From positions 1 through 64,000 of the forward strand of contig NZ_MWQI01000002.1 in assembly GCF_002210345.1 (NCBI RefSeq): a stretch of 64,000 nucleotides of DNA. Direction: 5' to 3'. Numbering within the stretch: position 1 is the stretch's first letter; every line of letters starts with the position of its first letter. Below, piece by piece: positions 53,434 to 62,271 of the stretch. Position numbers and translations under genes: made by a program. Source of the DNA: Fibrobacter sp. UWB4 (GTDB taxonomy: Bacteria > Fibrobacterota > Fibrobacteria > Fibrobacterales > Fibrobacteraceae). Under the pieces are notes generated by a model. That model was not told where the DNA came from and did not search any database. It worked only from the letters and a program-made list of their open reading frames with translations.

Positions 53434-53670
53434 CTATCGAGAAGCGCGGCTTTTGCGCTCGAGCATTTTCCAGTAGGCGGCGGGACTGCCGGTCACGGAT
53501 TCGAGAGCGTTCGCCATCTCAGTCGAGATGCTGATTTCACCTGCAATGAGCTGGTCGAGCATTTCTACAGAAACGCCCACCCTGCGTGCAAATTCCGGCT
53601 TGTCGATTTTAAGCCATTCAATTCCTTCGAGGATCGCCTGTCCCGGCGTCGGGGTTCCATGTCTTGGCAT
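53434..53670 (-). CDS. HigA/VapI-type HTH antitoxin family protein, no toxin partner
   Basis: A 78-residue helix-turn-helix protein of the HigA/VapI type: PTPGQAILEGIEWLKIDKPE, FARRVGVSVEMLDQLIAGEI and a SPAAYWKMLE ending. HigA proteins usually neutralise a HigB RNase encoded just upstream and repress the pair. No HigB-like frame is present within the 72 bases upstream or beyond, so the gene is solitary. It may be a leftover antitoxin or a simple repressor. Confidence 0.78.
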   Translation of the reverse strand: MPRHGTPTPGQAILEGIEWLKIDKPEFARRVGVSVEMLDQLIAGEISISTEMANALESVTGSPAAYWKMLERKSRASR

Positions 53671-53742
53671 AATTTTTAAGTAATAAGGGTTAAAGCATTC
53701 AAAATTTAAATTTTTATTGGAAATATCGATGTTTGCTAAATC

Positions 53743-54405
53743 TTAATACTGAAAATTTTGTACAAAACTCTGATTAAATTCATTCGCTGTATATGCTTGT
53801 GCAGATTTAAAAACATACGATTCAAGCTTTTTTAAAAAAGTAAACGAATCAGGAAGTGGAAGATGGGCTTTTTTAGCTTCCCTCATTTTTGCAAGATATT
53901 GCACATCTTCGCCATTATCCCACGCTACAAGAACAAAATGACAATGTTCTTTTACGAAATCAAAAGGACTGATTTCTGACGGACACGAACTAAAATCTTT
54001 AAATAAAAAACGCCCCTCATTTTTCAATTCCTCGAGAATTTTCATCAGCCAAAAGACATTTGAATATGATTTTTCTATACATTTTTCCTTAGTCTTGGCT
54101 AATTTTTGATTTTTATACTCAATAAAATACCATTTTCCACTAGCATCAATCAAAAAGGCATCTACTGACGCCGGAGAATCACTATTCTTCGTAGAACCAG
54201 CAAAATGAATTTTTCGCACTACATTCTGCGCAATCGAGTCCATTGAAATGGCATTTAAATTTTGATTCAGCGTAATATACTTTGGATTGGTTGGATCAGT
54301 ATCATTAAGTGAAGCATCTCTCAGAGTTGTTTCTATATTGGTAGAACAATTCTTTTTTGCACAATAGGATTTTAACAAATGCAAAAAATCTTGGTATTTA
54401 CTCAT
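53743..54405 (-). CDS. Putative PD-(D/E)XK-type nuclease, partner of an OLD/RecF-like ATPase
   Basis: A 220-residue protein of no named family known to me. A nuclease-like core is visible at 80-100: D82 in SVDAFLIDASG followed by E96-x-K98 in KWYFIEYKNQK, the D-x(13)-E-x-K pattern of PD-(D/E)XK enzymes at the end of a beta hairpin. Flanking helices carry conserved-looking aromatic residues. The start overlaps the ATPase stop (TAATG), so the two are co-translated. By analogy with ATPase-plus-nuclease defence pairs it may cut nucleic acid when triggered by the ATPase. The motif is read by eye and has not been tested. Confidence 0.55.
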   Translation of the reverse strand: MSKYQDFLHLLKSYCAKKNCSTNIETTLRDASLNDTDPTNPKYITLNQNLNAISMDSIAQNVVRKIHFAGSTKNSDSPASVDAFLIDASGKWYFIEYKNQKLAKTKEKCIEKSYSNVFWLMKILEELKNEGRFLFKDFSSCPSEISPFDFVKEHCHFVLVAWDNGEDVQYLAKMREAKKAHLPLPDSFTFLKKLESYVFKSAQAYTANEFNQSFVQNFQY

Positions 54406-55697
54406 TATTCAATGCCTTTTTCTTCTTTTATTTTATCGATAAGGAAATTTGGTTCGACAAGACTACGATAAATAACATCTAAATTTCCTGCAATATTTTC
54501 AAAAGAACTTCTTTGAGATTCATCTAACGAAGCAAAATAATATGAGCAACATTCATTTGTTTTATGAATTTTTGAATATAAGTCCAAAGCTTCTAAGAAA
54601 TGAGAACTATGAGTCGTTACAACAACGGTTAAATTACAAATCTTTTGCAAAAGAACAATTATTTCAGCATACTTTAACTGCCATGCAGGATGCAGGTGCA
54701 CTTCTGGTTCATCAAGAATCAAAACATCACGTTCACGCAATTGTTGATTCAACAACAGCTGTTTAATCAAAGCAAAGGACTTGAAACCTGTAGATAATGA
54801 ACTGACATTCAACGGCAGTCCATCATCTTCTTTGTATACATACTCTCCATCAGAATAATCAATATTTCCAGGAACAACACCATTCAATTCAGCTACTATC
54901 TGTTCAATTTTTTTTAGAGCAAGCTGTTTGGACAAAACACGATCTTCAACTCGTCCTGATGCAGTATAATCGTCATCATCGTCATAATACGTATTATTTA
55001 TTTTTTCTGTTAAATCTTCCAACAAAGACGATCCATAAATAGAATTGTTTAAACTATCTAACACAGACGGATTTTCAATATACGTTGCAGAGTTTATTAA
55101 AGAGATTTCCTTATTAAAAGACTCCAACTCGTCTTTTCTAAAAACAAAATCCAATTTTTTCTGTTTAACTTTCAAATGTATTTGCGCATCCAAATCACTT
55201 TTCCGAACATCATTTATTTGACCATTGAAAATATCACGAAATCGTTCCGTTACTATAGACTTGACAAATTGGTCATTAGAAACCGATAGAATGGCATTAA
55301 CAGATTCCCGTATTCGTATTTTAATTTTTTCTGTCAAATCAAATTTATAAACGGATTCCTTCTTTTTTAAATACTCAAATAAAGCATCAAAATCCACTCT
55401 ATTTTCTTTAACAATATACAGATCATCTAAAAAACCATAATAAATGCTACGATTCAATCTAAACTGAACAGATCCATCAGGATCATTAAAAAGGCTCTCC
55501 CAAATTGCTTTTTGAAGAGCCCGCATTTTTGCGTTCGTTATTGCTCGATCAATATTTTTTACCGAATTAAAAACACCATACAAAATTTTTCCAACAGTAC
55601 TTTTCCCAGTATCATTTAAACCAGCAATAACAGTCAACCCTTTTAAATCAATTTCCGCCGACTTAATTTTTCCAAAATTATAAACATTCAGATTCAT
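54405..55697 (-). CDS. RecF/OLD-like AAA (ABC-type) ATPase, putative defence component
   Basis: A 430-residue ATPase of the AAA_15/AAA_21 class: Walker A AGLNDTGKSTVGKILYG near 25-41, a long middle part with charged helices, a signature-like LNVSSLSTGFKSFALIKQLL, Walker B ERDVLILDEPEVHLHPAW, and a switch histidine in VTTHSSHFLEAL. Such RecF/OLD-like ATPases are common sensors in phage-defence pairs. No Toprim domain is fused; the nuclease activity would be supplied by the downstream partner. A GAGGATAG ribosome binding site and a TTGTATATATT -10 region precede the start. Confidence 0.8.
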   Translation of the reverse strand: MNLNVYNFGKIKSAEIDLKGLTVIAGLNDTGKSTVGKILYGVFNSVKNIDRAITNAKMRALQKAIWESLFNDPDGSVQFRLNRSIYYGFLDDLYIVKENRVDFDALFEYLKKKESVYKFDLTEKIKIRIRESVNAILSVSNDQFVKSIVTERFRDIFNGQINDVRKSDLDAQIHLKVKQKKLDFVFRKDELESFNKEISLINSATYIENPSVLDSLNNSIYGSSLLEDLTEKINNTYYDDDDDYTASGRVEDRVLSKQLALKKIEQIVAELNGVVPGNIDYSDGEYVYKEDDGLPLNVSSLSTGFKSFALIKQLLLNQQLRERDVLILDEPEVHLHPAWQLKYAEIIVLLQKICNLTVVVTTHSSHFLEALDLYSKIHKTNECCSYYFASLDESQRSSFENIAGNLDVIYRSLVEPNFLIDKIKEEKGIE

Positions 55698-55779
55698 TTT
55701 CTATCCTCAGATTAAATATATACAATTCGGGGTCACTAAAGAATCTAGAAAAACAATCTAGTAACTAGTAACTTAGAAC

Positions 55780-57504
55780 TCAAAACTCAATAGCCTTCCA
55801 GCCTTCAGCGCCGAAGCGGAGGTCGCGTTCCACGAATTCCCAAATGAGGAGCTTTTTGCCCTTGAGCACGCTAGATTTGCGGGCGAGCTTTTCACGGACG
55901 AGCGTCGAGGCGCCACCGTCACTCACGATGGATGCGACCGAGCGGTTCATGTTCTTTGCGAAATGCGCGATCCATCCGGCGTTCACCGGAGAATCGGTCT
56001 GGTAAATGCGGCTGAAGCTATCACCGAGAATCAAGATTTCGGACTTGCGGAAATCATCCTTGAATGGAGTGATTGAGGTGTCGTAAAGCACGGTGTCTCG
56101 CTCGCAAAGTGCAGACTGAGCAATAAAGCAAGAATCGCTCTTTTTGCAAGCATTCTTAGCCGCAGCAACGCAAGCAGTATCCATTGGGAGTTTTTCGGTG
56201 CGTTCCTTGATATTCTGTTGCATCACGACATGCCCAGTCACCTTCTGCACCTTGAACACGCCGAACTTGTTGAGTCCACTCATCTCGCCTACATCCCCCA
56301 TGCGGTCTGCGATGGAATCAGAAGCTATGTAGCGCACATCATCAGTTTTGCGGAATTTGACAATTCCCGCATCCACCATTTCGCGGACTTTCTTCGCAAT
56401 CACGTCAGCCGCAAGTTCCGCACCGCGCGGTGTCCAGTGCGTATCGTCGTTCAGGTAAAGCGCACCTTCAACGGAATCGCGGGACTTCGCGGCCAAAAGC
56501 GGCGTGTACAAATCTACAGTATTAAAGCCAGCACGCGTGAGCGAATCCAAAATCTTCTTGCCATGCGACTGGAGGCCGGCGGCATTCCCGACCGCGGCAG
56601 CATTTCCAGCACCCGCGACTCGAGAATCGCGCCCCGTCAAACGTTCGGTATAAATGCTCGGCTTGCCCGGAGTAATCACCACCAAGAGTTCCACGCCCTT
56701 CGCCTTGAGCTGGTCGCGGAACTTTTCAATCGCCTTCACTGGATTGTCGAGCTTTGCACTGCGCACATCAAGCGGAGACGGCTGCACCAGGAATTCCACA
56801 TCCTGGCGGTAGAAAAGCCACTTGTCTTCGGGCTTGGCCTCTTCCCTGCCGCACGACTTGCCGATGCAATCGCCAGCAGCGCCAAGAACGACCTTCTCGC
56901 CTGGATCGCTAAAGAGGTTCCACACCGCAAGCTGGTACTTGGGGCGCAACGCCAACACAATAGCGCTCTCGTCATCAATCTTATTTTCGAAAGCACGCAA
57001 ATAGCGGCTCGTCCACACGCCGTAATGCTTCACATCCAAGAAAGCACGCCACAGCGACACATGACCAAGATCCGCCACGAGAGCCTTGATGCAAGAATCC
57101 GCCTGCGGGAACGATTCCGGTTCGTCCTCCAGCTTCGATATGAGCGTATCTGCCAACTTGAGGCTCTTGTAACGAGCTTCAGATGTATCGAGTTCGGCAT
57201 ACGTATTCACCGAAAGCACCGCCGCTTCCAAGTCCGAAAGCGAAGACGTCACAGGCTCCAGTGCATCAGCAACCTCTACACCCGCAGCAATCGCCTCGCG
57301 CGCCGCCCGCCACTTCACATCGAGCGAGTCCGCAGCCGCAGCGACCTTTTTCTCGCGCACAATCGGAGTGTAAACCACGTCCTTGAATATGTCAAACGGC
57401 TGGAAGCGCTTTTCGCCACGCAAGTCGTTCACTGCCTGCACACCAAACGGGAGCAACAACAAAATCGAAAAAATAACGACAGGGATAATGTATTTCTTAT
57501 TCAC
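55780..57504 (-). CDS. AlgJ/AlgX-like SGNH-fold acetyltransferase/hydrolase
   Basis: A 574-residue protein with an N-terminal membrane anchor or signal (NKKYIIPVVIFSILLLLPFG) and an alpha-helical spacer (about 60-180). A C-terminal SGNH domain like AlgJ/AlgX follows: LLVVITPGKPSIYTERL, the DDTHWTPRGAELAADVIA segment with Asp/His, and ILGDSFSRIYQTD with the nucleophile-type serine. The family O-acetylates exopolysaccharides in the periplasm. No MBOAT acyl-donor gene (AlgI) is in view. The start is a GTG at 57504. It is followed by the secreted paralog array on the same strand. Confidence 0.78.
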   Translation of the reverse strand: MNKKYIIPVVIFSILLLLPFGVQAVNDLRGEKRFQPFDIFKDVVYTPIVREKKVAAAADSLDVKWRAAREAIAAGVEVADALEPVTSSLSDLEAAVLSVNTYAELDTSEARYKSLKLADTLISKLEDEPESFPQADSCIKALVADLGHVSLWRAFLDVKHYGVWTSRYLRAFENKIDDESAIVLALRPKYQLAVWNLFSDPGEKVVLGAAGDCIGKSCGREEAKPEDKWLFYRQDVEFLVQPSPLDVRSAKLDNPVKAIEKFRDQLKAKGVELLVVITPGKPSIYTERLTGRDSRVAGAGNAAAVGNAAGLQSHGKKILDSLTRAGFNTVDLYTPLLAAKSRDSVEGALYLNDDTHWTPRGAELAADVIAKKVREMVDAGIVKFRKTDDVRYIASDSIADRMGDVGEMSGLNKFGVFKVQKVTGHVVMQQNIKERTEKLPMDTACVAAAKNACKKSDSCFIAQSALCERDTVLYDTSITPFKDDFRKSEILILGDSFSRIYQTDSPVNAGWIAHFAKNMNRSVASIVSDGGASTLVREKLARKSSVLKGKKLLIWEFVERDLRFGAEGWKAIEF

Positions 57505-57540
57505 GGGAGATAAGATAGAATTTTGTGAAGTAGTTACTAG

Positions 57541-58047
57541 TTAATAGTTAGTAGTTTCTAGTGATATATCGTAGGAATATATGTCGTTATAGAAGTTGAT
57601 GTAGTAAGGCATGTATTCTTTATAGAAATGCACCCTAAGTGTTTCAACTCCAACAAGCGTCGGTGTTTCGAATGTCAGGCACGAATCGCTAGATATAATC
57701 GCTTTTAAGGAAGTTTCCCATGCGACAACAGGCTCGTCAACACAAATTTTAACGATTTCGTTTTTTTCTACTTCGAGCCAGTTTTCCTTGTTCAATGTAT
57801 TGCGACTTACATTAAATGTTCTTTGGATTTTATTTTCAGGAATCTTTTCCAAATTTTTTCTTGGCTTGACACCTTTGACAGGCTTTTTCACCAAAATCGG
57901 GCCATTAAATCTTTCGGCGAGCCCAACAAGCTTTGAATACTCCAAGCAGTCCTTATACGCACCGCGGCTTTCTCCATGCTTGTCGTAATAGAACTGAGCA
58001 TTCGCAAGCGCAAAGCATAACGTTAGGAACAACAAAAATATTTTCAT
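57541..58047 (-). CDS. Secreted short paralog lacking the SUMF1-like domain
   Basis: A 168-residue protein with signal peptide MKIFLLFLTLCFALANA. It has the same roughly 100-residue N-terminal domain as the four following paralogs (WLEVEKNEIVKICVDEPVVA, SSDSCLTFETPTLVGVETL) but stops where their SUMF1-like domain begins. An extra insertion (about 20-75) follows the signal peptide. It may be a truncated copy or a free-standing version of the N-terminal module. The promoter TATATT lies 7 bases before the ATG. Confidence 0.65.
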   Translation of the reverse strand: MKIFLLFLTLCFALANAQFYYDKHGESRGAYKDCLEYSKLVGLAERFNGPILVKKPVKGVKPRKNLEKIPENKIQRTFNVSRNTLNKENWLEVEKNEIVKICVDEPVVAWETSLKAIISSDSCLTFETPTLVGVETLRVHFYKEYMPYYINFYNDIYSYDISLETTNY

Positions 58048-58054
58048 ACAATTG

Positions 58055-58060
58055 AATATA
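58055..58060 (-). promoter_or_regulatory. -10 box (TATATT), leaderless start
   Basis: TTTTTGTATATT on the minus strand; exactly 7 bases separate the box from the ATG at 58047. Confidence 0.55.
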
Positions 58061-58096
58061 CAAAAAGTGGACTGGGATAGCTTGGTCCTTCATTTG

Positions 58097-59413
58097 TCAT
58101 TTAGATTTTACTTCTGTCCATTTGGCGTTGTTGCCAATGTTGCGGATGAGGCGGAAGCCAGCATCCATTCCGCCGTTATAATTTGATTCATAATATCCAT
58201 AGTTTATCCATTTCCAATAAGGAAACATATCAATGGAATTTTGTTCGTATTCTTTTTTGACATGGTGGTCACCGCCTTTCAAACAAGATGGTCGACCTTG
58301 AAGACCTTTAAAAGGATTGCGTTCTTCGAAGAGAACATGCTCATAGACTAAGCCGAATATGTCGTATAGACCATATCCATTGGGAAGCAACTGTCCTACA
58401 GGTTCTGATTCGTAGTAATGCTTCCATGTTGCAAATCGTGCGTATTTGGCGGTTTCTTCAAATGCTACGGATGAATCACCCCATGGAGCTTTATTTTTTT
58501 TATCGCCACCACGTGCAAACATCATCCATTCATCATAATAGGGTAATCTGTATCCATCGGAGGTTTTGTCGACTTCAACTAGAATGAATCTATTGTAAGT
58601 GTACAAGTCATAATCATAATTGCCTATGACGTACCGGCCTTTTGATAAGATTTTTGATTCATCATAATCGTTCGCTGAAAAAATGTAATATGGTTTCAGC
58701 CCTTCTCGAGAACTGCGTGCATTAGCATACTTCATTGCCTGTAACAATGAAATTAAGCAAGCTGCAGAATCGTGGGTTACGCAGTTTTCATTTCTGATGC
58801 TATTATTCTTTCTGGATGTCCTTTGCTCTGCAAATTCTTTTAATTGTTTGTTTACAAACGAAGGATTTGCTGGGAGCGAATCCCACATTAACTGCGTTAT
58901 TTCGCAGTTTGTTACGGGATACTTATCGACTAAATATGTTCCTGAGACAGATACAAACCTTTCTGGATCGCTTTCTGGTGAATGAGGATTGAAAATATCC
59001 CCTTTTCTGTCTTCAAATTTATTAAATCCTAACAGAACCTTTTCTTTTTTAAAATTCAAATACTTCATGCCTACCGCTAAATTAATCTTATGGGTTTTAT
59101 TGCTTTTATGAACATAAACATTGATAGATTCAACCCCAATAAGCGTCGGCAATTGGAGCACGAAACATGAATCATTGTAAATACTTGATTTCAATGAAGT
59201 TTTCCAATCCTTAACTTTTTTATCTATGCAGACTTTGACAATTTCATTTTTCTCCACTTCGAGCCAAAGTTCTTTTCGCAGGGAATCGCGGCTTACCTTA
59301 AACGTTCTTTGAATTTTATCTTCTGGAATGTTTTTCAAATCTTTACTAGGATTGATGCCTTGTGCATTCGCAAGCGCAAAGCATATTGTTAGGAACAACA
59401 AAAATATTTTCAT
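58097..59413 (-). CDS. Secreted SUMF1/FGE-like paralog 1
   Basis: A 438-residue protein with signal peptide MKIFLLFLTICFALANA. The N-terminal module (about 45-115, WLEVEKNEIVKVCIDKKV) is followed by a formylglycine-generating-enzyme-like domain (about 120-435): LVDKYPVTNCEITQLMW, GYRLPYYDEWMMFARGGDKK, APWGDSS, GQLLPNGYGLYDIFGLVYEH and AGFRLIRNIGN. The fold motifs are those of SUMF1, but the cysteine pair needed for sulfatase activation is not visible and NVWEW is changed to LVYEH, so it is probably a binding or structural relative. The ATG at 59413, not the upstream in-frame start, has the signal peptide at its N-terminus and the promoter 7 bases before it. Confidence 0.75.
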   Translation of the reverse strand: MKIFLLFLTICFALANAQGINPSKDLKNIPEDKIQRTFKVSRDSLRKELWLEVEKNEIVKVCIDKKVKDWKTSLKSSIYNDSCFVLQLPTLIGVESINVYVHKSNKTHKINLAVGMKYLNFKKEKVLLGFNKFEDRKGDIFNPHSPESDPERFVSVSGTYLVDKYPVTNCEITQLMWDSLPANPSFVNKQLKEFAEQRTSRKNNSIRNENCVTHDSAACLISLLQAMKYANARSSREGLKPYYIFSANDYDESKILSKGRYVIGNYDYDLYTYNRFILVEVDKTSDGYRLPYYDEWMMFARGGDKKNKAPWGDSSVAFEETAKYARFATWKHYYESEPVGQLLPNGYGLYDIFGLVYEHVLFEERNPFKGLQGRPSCLKGGDHHVKKEYEQNSIDMFPYWKWINYGYYESNYNGGMDAGFRLIRNIGNNAKWTEVKSK

Positions 59414-59420
59414 ACAATGG

Positions 59421-59426
59421 AATATA
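59421..59426 (-). promoter_or_regulatory. -10 box (TATATT), leaderless start
   Basis: TTTTTGTATATT on the minus strand, 7 bases before the ATG at 59413; the same arrangement as at 58055. Confidence 0.55.
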
Positions 59427-59463
59427 CAAAAATGAGAACCGGAATCACTCGGTTCTGCATTTG

Positions 59464-60852
59464 TCAATTAGATTCTACTTCTGTCCATTTGGCATTATTG
59501 CCGATGTTGCGGACTAGGCGGAAACCGCCAGCGTATTTAGGAAAATAATCGTTTGAAATGTAATCGTAACTAATACTTTCCAAGTCTGAACGACGGATTC
59601 CACCTTTTAAACAAGCTGGGCAATCATCTATGCATCTTAATGGGTTTCTCTTTTTTTCTTCTTTAGGTTCAATGGTAAAAAAAACATTATAATTATCTCT
59701 TGAATAATTATGCTTTTCAAATAGAACTTGTTCTTCAACTAATCCAAACATATCATATAGGCCAAATCCATTAGGCAAGAGTTTTCCAACAGGTCCTGAT
59801 TCATAATCATTTTTGCACCAATGAAAAAATGATATTATCTTTTGTAAAAGACCTAAATCCTTTAAATCAGAACAACTTACCTTATCTTCAAATTTTGCGT
59901 ATTTAGAAATTTCGTTAAAAGAAGTTGAATTACCCCAGGGCACATTATTCTTTTTATCACCTGCACGAGCGAGCATAACCCATTCGTCATAATAAGGAAG
60001 CCGATAACCATCAGAAGACGAATTATCATAAACTTCTATCAAGTTATTTTCATGCTCTATGAAATCATGGTAAACGATAAAATAATGATGCTCGGGAACT
60101 TCTTCAACTCCGTTACGATTGACAGACCTCGCTTTGCGATCAATTTGTACAAATTTATTACTAGTGTTTGAAAAGATATAATACGGTTTTAGACCTTCGC
60201 GAAGACTGCGAATATTGGCATATTTCATCGCCAAATATAAAGGAATTGTACTTGCTGCAGAATCATGGGTAATACATTTTTCGTTATTTTTTCTTGATTC
60301 CTTTTTTTGTACCCAAAATTTTGTAAAGTCATTTTCCATGGTATCTATTTGGGGAGAATTTAGAGGAATTTCATCCCATAACAGTTGTAAAAAATCACAA
60401 TTAGTCACAGGGTATTTATCAACTAAATAGGAACCCGTAACATATACGATTTTTTCTTCATAAGGATTCATTTGGTAATCGTCATTTCCGTATAAAGTTT
60501 CTTCATTTTTGAAGTTCAAATACTTCATACCGACAGCTAAATTGATTTTATAGACGCTGTCAGAATCTGGATACTTCACATTAATTGGGTTGACGCCAAC
60601 AAGCGTTGGAATTTGAATTTTTAGACACGAATCGTTTAGAATTTCTGTATTCAGCGAAGTCTCCCACGTGCGGACTTTTGCGGCAACGCAAATTTTGACG
60701 GTTTCGTTCTTTTCGACTTCGAGCCAAGTTTCCGCGCCTAAAGATTCACGATTGAGATTAAATTTTTTCGCAATCAACAAATACGGAACGACATGAACCG
60801 ACCAAATAACAACAAAAAAAACTATAACGAATATTAAATATTTTTTATTCAT
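59464..60852 (-). CDS. Membrane-anchored SUMF1/FGE-like paralog 2
   Basis: A 462-residue paralog. The N-terminus is a single hydrophobic anchor (YLIFVIVFFVVIWSVHVVPY) with no clear cleavage site. The shared module (TWLEVEKNETVKICVAAKVR) and SUMF1-like domain follow (LVDKYPVTNCDFLQLLWDEI, GYRLPYYDEWVMLARAGDKK, GKLLPNGFGLYDMFGLVEEQ, GGFRLVRNIGN). Two insertions relative to its neighbours lie near DLKDLGLLQKIISFFHWCK and FFTIEPKEEKKRNPL. As in the others the FGE catalytic cysteines are not seen. A TATTTTAT stretch lies about 6 bases upstream of the start. Confidence 0.72.
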   Translation of the reverse strand: MNKKYLIFVIVFFVVIWSVHVVPYLLIAKKFNLNRESLGAETWLEVEKNETVKICVAAKVRTWETSLNTEILNDSCLKIQIPTLVGVNPINVKYPDSDSVYKINLAVGMKYLNFKNEETLYGNDDYQMNPYEEKIVYVTGSYLVDKYPVTNCDFLQLLWDEIPLNSPQIDTMENDFTKFWVQKKESRKNNEKCITHDSAASTIPLYLAMKYANIRSLREGLKPYYIFSNTSNKFVQIDRKARSVNRNGVEEVPEHHYFIVYHDFIEHENNLIEVYDNSSSDGYRLPYYDEWVMLARAGDKKNNVPWGNSTSFNEISKYAKFEDKVSCSDLKDLGLLQKIISFFHWCKNDYESGPVGKLLPNGFGLYDMFGLVEEQVLFEKHNYSRDNYNVFFTIEPKEEKKRNPLRCIDDCPACLKGGIRRSDLESISYDYISNDYFPKYAGGFRLVRNIGNNAKWTEVESN

Positions 60853-60883
60853 CGTAGATAAAATAGATTTTTTTATTTAATCA

Positions 60884-62194
60884 CTAATTTTCATCAACGG
60901 TTTTAATTTCTGTCCATTTAGCGTTATTGCCGATATTGCGGATGAGGCGGAAACCTTCAGCTCTGCCTCCTGTATAATTAGGTTCCGAATAACCATAAGT
61001 AATGTCTTTCCAATATGGTTCATATGTTACCTCTAGCGTTGGTTCTAGCAAAGCTCTATTGTTCCCTCCTTTTAAACATGATGGACTCCCTCTTTGTACA
61101 GAAAATGGATTATCTTCTTCGAAAAGGACGTGTTCCCATACGAGCCCAAATATGTCATATAATCCATAGCCGTTTGGTTTTAATTGTCCCACAGGCTGTG
61201 TATATCCATTTCCTATGCCAAAATTTGCATACCTCTGGGCATACTGTAAAGATGGTAAATAGTTACCCCAAATAGCTCTTTTTTTCTTATCTCCGCCACG
61301 AGCAAACATCATCCATTCATCGTAATATGGGAGTCTGTACCCATCTGATGATTCATCAACGGATACCTGAATATAAGCGTCTTTTGGATTGTTGAAATCA
61401 AGGTAACTAATGATGTATTTTTTTCTTGATATAATTGCTTGATTGTCTTTTGTTGTTTTGGAAAAAACATAATATGGCTTTAAACCTTCACGTTTGCTCC
61501 GCTCATTTGCGTATTTTATTGCTTGAAACAAGAAAATTGAACTTGCTGCAGTGTCATGGACTGGGCAATTTTCGTAGCGAACACTTGCTCCTTGTCTTAG
61601 AATCCATTGCTCAGCAAGATCTTTAAAAAAGCCACCCGGATAGGTTGATTGAAATGGAATACTATCCCACATTGTTTGAATGATTTCACAATTAGTTACT
61701 GGATATTTATCGATTAAGTATGCTCCTGTGATTGAAACCAGCCTTTCAGGATCCTCATTGATGTGCTGAAACATCCTTATGTCTTGCTCGGTATATTTGT
61801 TAAAACCAAGTAAAACCTCTTCATTTTTTAAATTCAGATACTTCATGCCGACGGCCAGATTGATTTTATAGGCACTGTCTGAATCTGGAAACTTCACATT
61901 AATTGTATTGACTCCGATAAGCGTCGGAATTTGAACTTTTAAGCATGAATCATTGAGAATTTCGGTTTCCAACGAAGTTTCCCATGCGCGGACTTTTGAA
62001 TCCATGCAAATGTTGAGGGAATCGTTCTTTTCAACTTCAATCCATGTTTCAGGGCCTAAAGAATCTCGATGCAAGACAACATTTCTTTGAGCATTGTTCA
62101 ACAAGTCTTCTGCACTCGGTTCTTTATCCGAGCAAGCAATGCTGAGGATTATTGCAGCAAGAAAAGCTATTTTCATTCCGACATGACTATTCAT
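60884..62194 (-). CDS. Lipoprotein SUMF1/FGE-like paralog 3
   Basis: A 436-residue paralog with a lipoprotein signal: LAAIILSIAC with the lipidation cysteine near position 21 and SDKEPS after it, so it is likely anchored in a membrane facing the periplasm or outside. The shared module (ETWIEVEKNDSLNICMDSKV) and SUMF1-like domain (GYRLPYYDEWMMFARGGDKK, GQLKPNGYGLYDIFGLVWEH, EGFRLIRNIGN) follow. A second in-frame ATG six codons in is an alternative start; the first is kept because the promoter box stands 7 bases before it. Confidence 0.75.
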   Translation of the reverse strand: MNSHVGMKIAFLAAIILSIACSDKEPSAEDLLNNAQRNVVLHRDSLGPETWIEVEKNDSLNICMDSKVRAWETSLETEILNDSCLKVQIPTLIGVNTINVKFPDSDSAYKINLAVGMKYLNLKNEEVLLGFNKYTEQDIRMFQHINEDPERLVSITGAYLIDKYPVTNCEIIQTMWDSIPFQSTYPGGFFKDLAEQWILRQGASVRYENCPVHDTAASSIFLFQAIKYANERSKREGLKPYYVFSKTTKDNQAIISRKKYIISYLDFNNPKDAYIQVSVDESSDGYRLPYYDEWMMFARGGDKKKRAIWGNYLPSLQYAQRYANFGIGNGYTQPVGQLKPNGYGLYDIFGLVWEHVLFEEDNPFSVQRGSPSCLKGGNNRALLEPTLEVTYEPYWKDITYGYSEPNYTGGRAEGFRLIRNIGNNAKWTEIKTVDEN

Positions 62195-62201
62195 ACGGCG
62201 T

Positions 62202-62207
62202 AATATA
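62202..62207 (-). promoter_or_regulatory. -10 box (TATATT), leaderless start
   Basis: TTTTTTTGTATATT on the minus strand, 7 bases before the ATG at 62194. Confidence 0.55.
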
Positions 62208-62271
62208 CAAAAAAAGGCAAAAATTTCTTGATTATAAAGGGTTCATTTTTTGTCAGAAAAAATTTATTTTT

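Noticed and set aside
58097-59467. Start at 59467 for SUMF1-like paralog 1
   Set aside because: The signal peptide begins at the ATG at 59413, and the promoter box falls between the two candidate starts.
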